A DNA stretch of 64,000 nt from Trissonchulus latispiculum. Lineage: Eukaryota > Nematoda > Enoplea > Enoplida > Ironidae. This document shows, piece by piece, positions 56,451 through 64,000 of this stretch. The translations under genes were made by a program, and so were the position numbers. The first letter of the stretch is position 1; each line of letters begins with the position of its first letter. The notes under the pieces were generated by a model. It was not told the origin of the DNA. It did not search any database and saw only the letters and a program-made list of their open reading frames with translations. The stretch spans positions 1 to 64,000 of the forward strand of contig JASAND010020050.1 of assembly GCA_030248195.1 (NCBI GenBank), written 5' to 3'.

Positions 56451-58290
56451 CGGCCCATGTCAAGGTAAAAGCCACTCTTTGATGTGTTCTGATCTAATAA
56501 TTTTTCATGTAGCATTAATTTTCATGGGGGTTCTTGGAATTCTGGGGGTTCTTAACTTTTCGAAGAGATTTGATCCGTAACAAGATATTCAGATTTTTCA
56601 TGGGGGTTCTTAGGGTTTTTGGAGGTTTAAGGGGGGGTCCCTTTTTTGCCGATTTTTCGACCATCTCCGATTTTGCTCATTTTCACATCTTTTGTAGTCG
56701 CCATGGGTCCGCAAAACAAGACAAGAGCGTTTTGCGAAATATTGCTTCTATCGTTCTGTACAGGCCCTCAAAGGTGACCTCGACATGTGTTAAACATAGG
56801 TAAATGAAAAAGTTAGGTTAAAAAGTTTGTGGCAGAAAAATTTTTCGCTGTATAAGAGTCAGAACGCTGAAACCTTTTCAAAACCATTAAGAACATATTG
56901 TAGAGTGCAGCTATCTCCTCTGAAGCGATTCTGTTCAGTATTGGATTTTTGGCGGATTTTTAAAGTCAGAATTTTGGAAAATCGGCCATTTTTGGACCAT
57001 GAAAAACAGGACCTACGGTACTCTTGTGCTTGTCCTGAACGATTGGCAAAAGCTACAGAATTGACCAATAGATAGCTACACTCTACGCATAAAACCACGT
57101 CTTATGAAAGTACTCGCATGTTTCTATTGTCTACAGTAAGCTCAAAAAACTTGCCACAAAAACAGCAAATTTTGCTAAAAATGGCTGTTTTCATAATTTT
57201 CACATTTTTTTGATAATTTCTCACTCATTATGTGGTAAAAAATCACCAAACTTTGCAGATTAATTAATATATCTATGTCTGTCACATAATGTGGCCAAAA
57301 CAAATGCGTCAATATTGAACATACTACTGTGGCGGCACCTTTAATCTATATAGGTGAAAAATGTCAATTTTAAAATTGTTCCAAATATAGACAAACTGGG
57401 TATCAATCGATAGCTAATGGAACGAGGAGCAACTTTTCTCATACAACCATGGGTCTAAAATGTTGTATGTGCAAGATAAAACGAGTTAAACTTATACTGG
57501 GCAGTCCTGCAAGGTTAGGTCAGTGCAGCACTCAAGCATGCATTATGAACGCCTGGATAGCTGGCCTTGAGTCACGTCTGCACTTAAATATTACCTTTAG
57601 TAAAGGCTTTAATTTGGTATATCGGTTAACCCTGTTTTCGGTCGCGTTTGGTCTCCACTTGACCTTGCAGGGCTCATCACCGGAATTTTCAAGTTTTCCG
57701 GCTTTGAACCTGAATAACTCTGCCACAGTTTGATTGCGAACGCTAATATTCTAAGTTATTTTTGAGAACATAATTATGGGGGCATATTATGTGTGAAAAT
57801 GAGCGAAATCCGTGACTATCGATTTTTGACCAAAGTGACCCCCCCCTTAAATGCTTTTCTGAAGATTTGATCCACTACTATCTAGTTTTATGTGTTTGTT
57901 GGAGGTTTTGATGTCTGGGGATTCCGAAAAGTATGTCTGGACTTAGATCTATTACGAACTTGTCCATCCTGTCGTCAGCTTTGGATTGATACCCATATTG
58001 TGGATATTCAATGTAGTATACACAAAAGTTTCAGTCTAATTCAGAGAAAAGCCAGGAGGACCCCACCCAGTACACCCCGCTTATGTGCTATAAATTTGAT
58101 GACTGGGATACAGATATACTCGCTATAAACTTATAATGACACTTACAGTGTCTGATAGAAATGATCCGCAACGTATGTAGTTACGTATCCGTGGTTACAG
58201 TGCTGGATACAAACGCATGAAAAGAAGTTTGTATCTCGTTCTGTTCAGATGGGGTTCTTGGGGTTCTAACTTTTATCTTCCTATGGGCCC
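56451..58290 (+). repeat. Dispersed repeat family X, copy 2, interrupted by family Y
   Basis: 56451-56625 and 57852-58290 match, in order, the left and right parts of 4053-4697. Between them, 56628-57851 is an inserted family Y element whose ends are TTAAGGGGGGGTC and GACCCCCCCTTAA, inverted. It thus dates the Y insertion after that of X here. Confidence 0.75.
56628..57851 (+). mobile_element. Family Y element with G-run termini
   Basis: Terminal TAAGGGGGGGTCCC and GACCCCCCCTTA are inverted repeats. The inner sequence matches 39640-40455 in reverse. A more diverged relative with similar ends occupies 61920-63152. No coding capacity. Confidence 0.72.
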
Positions 58291-58739
58291 ACTGCCCTAG
58301 TGCTCAAAATTTGCAACACATTTTCTATTTCTAAAATTTGATCAATTTGATAAAATCAAAGGACGCAGAAACTTTGTACAATGCTATCAGAAATACCTGA
58401 AAATTTGGGAATCCGTTCACTCGTAAACTTCAATTAAAAGCTCTTATGTACTATGACTCAAAAATGTGCTAGTATATCAAAGTTGAAGCAATTATCAGTT
58501 TGATATTATAATAATATTATTATATTATTATTATTATTATAGTATTGAATTTACGCGGCTAACATTTATTTATTAATAATTGGCATGTTTTATTACAAAA
58601 TTTTAGCATATGATGTAATTATGCTTTGTTTAGACTTAACGGAGTTTGGTGGTAAAATTACGTGACGCCTGTAACATTGTGAATGATATATATGTCCTCA
58701 ATTTGCTTATTTCCTTCTACTAATCATTTGGCTTAATAG

Positions 58740-59285
58740 GCAGCCATGTTGGCACTTGGAATGCACCACAAAAAAGAACGAGAGAAGAGGGAAAGAGAGC
58801 GAGCGGCAATGCGCCGGCAGCTTATCATGGCAATGGCGCCAATGGCTCCAGAAATAGCCAAATGGGAGGAGCAGGAGCGACTGAAACGAACAATTTCTGC
58901 CAGTCCCGCTCACGCAGCGGCTCATCAAACGCAGTCCCCAAAGAGGTCCACAGGGGAAAAAAGTCTGGGACCGGTTCCCCATCCAGGCAGCAAGAAACGA
59001 CGACCGTCACAGGTACAGATTGAAGCCATGCGAAAAGTTTCACTTCCCAAAGCCATATCGAATACATCAGCAGCCAGTCAGCCAGTCAAAGCGCAGCCAC
59101 GTCTGAACAAGAAAATGCAGAAACTGAAACTGAGAGAGGAGAGCGCTGAAAGCGTTTCAGCAGGCACTGAGACCTCTGTCCAATCCGAATGCACTGTTGA
59201 TCAGTATGTGAAAACAAATCACCAGCGAGAAAAGAAGGAGAAGGCCAGGAAATGGTGGCAACTCTTTAAACAACGTGGTTGCTAA
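58740..59285 (+). CDS. Probable host exon encoding a basic, charged protein segment (unrecognised)
   Basis: Open from the acceptor-like TAATAG|GCAGCC (AG at 58738-58739, pyrimidine-rich TTATTTCCTTCTACTAATCATT just upstream, written here as TTATTTCCTT and CTACTAATC) to TAA at 59283-59285. From the ATG at 58746 (G at -3) it encodes 179 residues. It has a dense KEREKRERER run (residues 10-19), a Met/Pro-rich patch with MAPMAPEI, Ser/Ala-rich middle parts with NLS-like KKRR (about 83-86), and a Lys/Arg-rich C-terminus with KWWQLFKQ. Composition is strongly coding-like compared with neighbouring frames, and it lacks transposon motifs. The frame is open to the acceptor, so this is probably a terminal exon of a longer gene. 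ATTAAA at about 59312 is a possible weak polyadenylation signal. I do not recognise the family. Confidence 0.6.
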   Translation, partial: AAMLALGMHHKKEREKRERERAAMRRQLIMAMAPMAPEIAKWEEQERLKRTISASPAHAAAHQTQSPKRSTGEKSLGPVPHPGSKKRRPSQVQIEAMRKVSLPKAISNTSAASQPVKAQPRLNKKMQKLKLREESAESVSAGTETSVQSECTVDQYVKTNHQREKKEKARKWWQLFKQRGC

Positions 59286-59985
59286 TTAGTTCGCATATTG
59301 TGACTGTGGATTAAAGATGTCCATTTGAAGCCAGAGGACTGAAGTTTTCTAACTTGCACTTTTCTCAACTCCATTTCTCTGCCCTTTCCAGTTCTGTGAC
59401 TTTTACTTGTATTGTAATCTAGATAGAACCGACTACTTAAAGACTGTGTTATATTCATTTGAAATTTTGTATTGAACGTATAATTTACACATACATTGGT
59501 GTTCAGCGAACAATGTGTGTGTGTGTCGTGAAACCGGGTCCCTGGGTCGCTGGGTGCGTTCGGGTTTACTTTGCGGACCGGGTCACCAGTTCAGGAGCTC
59601 GTCTTGGCCCGGTATTTTTCTCGTGGAAATTTATTAACTGTTAAAGCATGTTGTAATGTTTAGCAATTTTTACCAGCTAAAAACTTCAATTATCGTTCAA
59701 AAACTATACATTGATACTTTATTAGTCCGGCTTTCTAAAACGCTTGCTGCAGAAGTTTCTTCACAATATTTGCCGTATCCTGTCAGATTTGTATTTATAA
59801 TTTTCACACATGGGCAATGCCTATACTGGGCCTATACATGTATAGGCCAGAATCCGAAACCCCTGCGCAGTGCGCAGCAAACTTTTTGACCCCCGCGCAG
59901 CGTATCCCGCTGCGCAGAAAATCTCTGCACATGATTTAGCACATTTGGAACCCACGCGCAGAGCAACGCTTCCCTGCGCGGGGTC
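59286..59985. other. Non-coding, possible 3' UTR then intergenic
   Basis: No gene seen. A locally GC-rich patch sits at 59525-59620. TGGGCCTATACATGTATAGGCC at 59827 forms a short palindrome. Confidence 0.4.
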
Positions 59986-60315
59986 AACACTGTTGGAACC
60001 CTCGCGCAGAGCATTACGCGTCTCTGTGCGGGGATCAACAGTTGGAACCCTCGTGCAGAGCAACGCGTCCCTGCGCGGGGTCAGCACTGTTGGAACCCTC
60101 GCGCAGAGCATTACGCGTCTCTGTGCGGGGATCAACAGTTGGAACCCTCGTGCAGAGCAACGCGTCCCTGCGCGGGGTCAGCACTGTTTGAACCCTCGCG
60201 CAGAGCATTACGCGTCTCTGTGCGGGGATCAACAGTTGGAACCCTCGTGCAGAGCAACGCGTCCCTGCGCGTGGTCAGCACTGTTGGAACCCTCGCGCAG
60301 AGCAACGCACCCTCG
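59986..60315. repeat. GC-rich tandem repeat, alternating 48/49-bp half-units
   Basis: TTGGAACCCTCGCGCAGAGC-type and TTGGAACCCTCGTGCAGAGC-type half-units alternate, giving a higher-order period of about 97 bp over three and a half rounds. Each half-unit contains the inverted pair CGCGCAGAG...CTCTGTGCG or CAGAGCAACGCG...CTGCGCG and could fold. Both strands show matching open frames only because the period keeps phase poorly interrupted. I do not call a gene. Confidence 0.9.
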
Positions 60316-61919
60316 GCGCAGTCCCGAATCGAAAGAGGCGTTTCCGTTCGGGGTGGATTTAGCAGATTTCTAATTACTGGCTAGCAGCTGCATAGTTATA
60401 CGCATACTCATTCGGAAGATATCTTTGCGCTCTACAATTTTGCTTTTGAAGCTATATTGTAGCTTTTCTCTATCGTGAGATGTAGCCAACTTTCATATTT
60501 TCGCGGCAAGACGTGTCGTTTTCGCAGAAATAATCATTCAATAATTAATCATTAATAATAATTCAAATAATCCATCACTTCTCGAGCTACACACGTCGTA
60601 AAATTAAACTAAAGGTGTCGATTTGAAGGACACACAGAGGCCAGCTATTCGAGGCGTGATTATTGCCCAACAGGTATGTATTTCAGTGTCTGTAATGATT
60701 GAAAATATGGATTTTGCAAAAATGCGACCGAGTATTCCGGTGATTGTGGAGCATTTAACCCTTTAATGCCTGGATTTCCTCTGGACTAACAGATGTAAAT
60801 GACCGATTTCACATTTATTTCTGCCGTTTTTTACTGGGAGCGCGTAGAGAGATGGGACCAAAAGCAATCGATAGCGAATTAATTCCTCTACAATTCGCAT
60901 GTAAGCATTGAAGGGGTCCCTATGCACCCAGAAAAAGTTAGAAGCCGTCAAAGTGGAAAAAGTGCGACTTTTTGATAAACTTCCCTTGCTGAAAATCAAC
61001 TCTAGGAGCAAAAGTTGATTCTGATACAGAATAAACTATACGTTATTTTAATGCGCAGAATTTCCCCTATCATCTGATGAAATGGCTTTTCCGCCGACGA
61101 ACTACCGTCGGCTATGGATTCGTTAGAATGCAGGGCTCGAATGGGCTTGAAATCATCAAAACTTTCATTGCCGGCAGACTCAATTTTTAAGAAGGTGTGG
61201 AAATATTTTCTCAAAATAAGGTGGACGCGATGGAGAAAAAAGGAGCAATTTTCCAGACTGCCAATCGGCAACTGAACCCTGTCCCAGAAAATAAGATGAC
61301 GAAATTCTCCACTTGGACAATATGGCCCATCCGGCCTTAAAAGGTCAATATGCACTCTGGGGGATTGCTCTTTAACAGATGTGTTTTGCCCAAGAAACAC
61401 CCCGCGGGCTTGTTTAGTTGTCCCGATTGCTGCTTTCTAGCTAAAGTAATCGCTTGACAAAGTTGAGAAAAGTTTAAGTATGCACAATTACAATAAACAA
61501 GTCTAATTGGAAATTTTTTGACCCCCGCGCAAAATTTTCGTTAGCTGTACAGGCCACGGTCGCATCCATTGCCCATGTATGATAATTTTGATGCTACTAT
61601 TACTTGAATCTTAATTAAAAAATGAAAGTCAAAACGTGTCTCCAGGTTCTGACAATTTGCAAAACCGAAGTTTTTCTATTTGAGGTCCACCGTGGGTCTA
61701 TTCATCAAATATTTTTCATCGCTATACTAGTTATCGGCGAATATCAGTCCGTGTAGATTTCAAATATGGGTGAGCAATAAAAATCTTTTAAATAAAATCA
61801 TCATATGGAGTTTATGGTTTCTTAGTTTTGATTTTCATTTCTTCTAAGTGTATCGACAATATTTATCCTGCTTGGGTTTTATTCGCCCTATCACCTGAAT
61901 CCTAGCCCTAGGCAAAATA
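60316..61919. other. Non-coding stretch
   Basis: No gene recognised. TTTTTTGACCCCCGCGC at about 61517 repeats the wording just left of the tandem array (about 59881), hinting that the two mark edges of one repeat. Confidence 0.4.
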
Positions 61920-63152
61920 GCCTAAGGGGGGTCCATTTTTAGCCGATTGTTTACCATCTCCGATTTTGCTCATTTTCACATATTTTGTTCTCCGCTTGGT
62001 ACATTTTAATGAGTTTTGAAATTAAAGTAGAATCTTTTACGGTTAACGAGTAATTTCACTTCAAAGATGAGATATCATATGTTAAACATAGAATACCGGA
62101 AAAGTATCAATTTTTTTGACTAGTGCCAAAAAATCTCGAAACTGATCAAAGGTTATCAGTATAATTGGGTGTCATTAGAAACGTCTATTCATACACTGTG
62201 ATTTGTTGGAATTAGATTTTTGAGTTAGGCCTTTGAATTTTTAAAAATAATTTTTGAAGCTTGTTGGCTGTGAAATCTGACGTTTTTCGTTACTGAAAAC
62301 GGGAGTGTTTCAATTTTGATCAAGTATTCATTATTCAAAGGCCTAACTCAAAAATCTGATTCGAATAAATCACAGTATATAAATTGACGTTTCTAACGAT
62401 ACCAAATGATGCTGATAATCTTTGCCCAGTTTCGAGATTTTTTGTTACTAGAAATTTGGTTTTTTACCAAAATTTTCAATTTTTTCGAGTTTTTGCCTGT
62501 AACATGAGGCCATTGCAATCAGCAGCTGAAAATTCCACAATATCTCGTTGGAGCTTATTTCTGGTGCTTGTAGAACAGTGTTGACTACAATTATTTCAGT
62601 TAAGTAGCCCAACGTGGTCGCCGCACCCGAATCTGTCGGCCTGGCACCCATATAGCAAAAATGTAGTTTATTTCAAATTTCTCAAAACATGAAGAATTTG
62701 ACACCAACCGAAAGCTTCTAATGCGGGGAACATTTTTTGCTTCTTGGGCTATAGTCCGCAAATGCACCAAGTTTAAGTTAATGGCTGTTAAATGGTTTTG
62801 TGATCCAGCTTGAACATTAGTCTTGCTGCTCCCTAAAAGTCGTTAAAAAAGCACGAAATCACGCTTAGCCTGCCAACACCGGGACAAACTTAATTCTTTA
62901 GATCAATTTTCAAATGTGCACCCCATTGAAGCTCCATAATCGAAGGCTGTATAAAGCAAATTGCCTTAGTCTCAAGCGGTACCCTCGTTTCGCCCATTAT
63001 TAACATTGCAAGCAGTTAATAGCTCGTAACTTGCAGAGACATGGATGAAACAACTAAATATTTAAACTTGATATGTACAACATGTGTGGCTACATTATGT
63101 GTCAAAATAACCGAAATCCGTGACAATAAATTTTTTCATGTTGGACCCCCCT
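61920..63152. mobile_element. Family Y-related element with internal foldback
   Basis: Ends CCTAAGGGGGGTCCA and TGGACCCCCCTA are inverted. The start continues with CATCTCCGATTTTGCTCATT as in the copy at 56640, and the end with GAAATCCGTGAC as at 57808. Inside, 62118-62245 and 62330-62455 are inverted copies of each other (TTTTGAGTTAGGCCTTTGAA and its complement). Non-coding. Confidence 0.7.
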
Positions 63153-64000
63153 AAACTGTGACTAAGTAAAAACGTTCAGCCAAAACTAAATAGATTTTGT
63201 CATGACACTAGTAATGAAATCATGACACTTATTTTAAGCACTAATCAGGTTCAGGTGAAGCATATAATAGATTTGGAAAAATACTTTTAAAAGAATTTCA
63301 GTTCATTTTCGCTTTCATTTCAGCTAGAAATTGTGTAATGAGGCGGCGTGACGTCAGTCCTCTTAAAATATTATGTATGTGTGTTTAAATTTATTTTAGG
63401 TTGAAGTTACTTTGAGAATAATTTGTAATGTTAGAAATTTGTATTGAAAATTGTGTTTTGAAAGTTGTTTGAAATTTATGTGTGAAATTCTTATGCTTGA
63501 GTTTTGTGCGCCTATGTAGAAAATATGCATATATGTGTCAGTCAGCCTAGCTACTAGCTGGCGCTGTGTGTATGCCTGTGTTTGCTAGAAATCTCTATCA
63601 TTTTCGCTCTCTAAAAGTTGGTCCTAATTTTAACCAATCAAATTCTTCCACGCTGTCCAAAAACTAGTTCTCTTTCAGACTTCTCAAATCCTATTCAGTC
63701 TGGGTCGTGACGTTGACGTGAGTAGTCGGTTGTTTTATTTGTGCTCCTGTGTTTTTTTCTATCTACGATATACCACGTTTCTCTTTATATTTGTGGTGTT
63801 GTGTCCGACCCTTATTTGCTGTGCTTATTCTCTGGTACAATAAATGTCTAAAGGGCTTACCCCTCTAGACTTCTAGTCGCTCCAGGTTAACCCTGTTGAG
63901 CTAGACTTTTCATCATTATATTGTCTTCATTTGTTCTTAAATTTGTTGTCTCTAATTTTGCATTTTCTTGATAGATTTAGGGTTCTCTTATTAGGGTAAA
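63153..64000. other. Window edge, unassigned
   Basis: No gene seen. ACAATAAATG at about 63837 after a TG-rich stretch could belong to a truncated retroelement end, but no partner is in the window. Confidence 0.35.

Noticed and set aside
59821..60384. Frames of 104 and 167 codons on both strands over the GC-rich tandem repeat
   Set aside because: They are by-products of the repeat. Both strands are open and the translations merely repeat.

Overview
The window looks like nuclear DNA of an invertebrate animal. It is AT-rich, almost free of host coding sequence, and carries RNA polymerase III-type tRNA genes, intron-type splice sites, an intact Ty3/Gypsy-class LTR retroelement and many non-autonomous DNA transposons and foldback elements. 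I cannot name the species or phylum from the sequence. Host coding sequence is limited to one probable exon at 58740-59285, a lysine/arginine-rich protein segment that I do not recognise.

Layout. 26-3406 is an inverted-terminal element with a second transposon (1196-2675, 9-bp target duplication) nested in it. 3935-5665 is a foldback region holding a repeat that recurs at 56-58 kb and a tRNA-like fragment. 5690-9719 holds nothing I can assign. 9724-21181 is an intact 11.46-kb LTR retroelement on the minus strand. Its 918-bp LTRs look identical and are flanked by a CTAG duplication. A 1.25-kb foldback (21280-22524) and a TA-flanked MITE (23310-23774) follow. About 24.6-36.2 kb is a non-coding repeat domain with two diverged copies of one sequence, unusually dense in perfect hairpins, and two tRNA-type genes. 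About 36.2-58.3 kb is a mosaic of MITEs, foldbacks and satellites, including an (AT)n run, a 30-bp palindromic tandem repeat, a CpG-rich block, two hAT-like elements with clear 8-bp duplications and a tRNA-containing SINE. After the exon at 58.7 kb come a GC-rich tandem repeat (about 60.0-60.3 kb) and another member of a G-run-ended element family (61920-63152).

The main object is the retroelement. One uninterrupted frame encodes Gag (CCHC knuckle), then an Env-like glycoprotein (signal segment, RSKR cleavage site, Gly/Ala-rich fusion-peptide-like stretch, C-terminal membrane anchor), then protease, reverse transcriptase, RNase H and integrase. Env between Gag and Pol is not the usual order. 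In the place where Env normally sits (after Pol) is a different gene with two apparent enzyme domains: an N-terminal NADAR-type domain (ADP-ribose/N-glycoside chemistry) and a C-terminal SGNH/GDSL hydrolase. That frame has no usable ATG near its start and opens directly at a splice acceptor. A strong splice donor lies at a codon boundary inside gag in the matching phase, so the accessory protein may be made by splicing from gag.

The second object is the hairpin-dense domain. Two diverged copies keep the same hairpins, and at least two stem positions show compensatory base-pair changes, which points to a folded RNA or single-stranded DNA being maintained.
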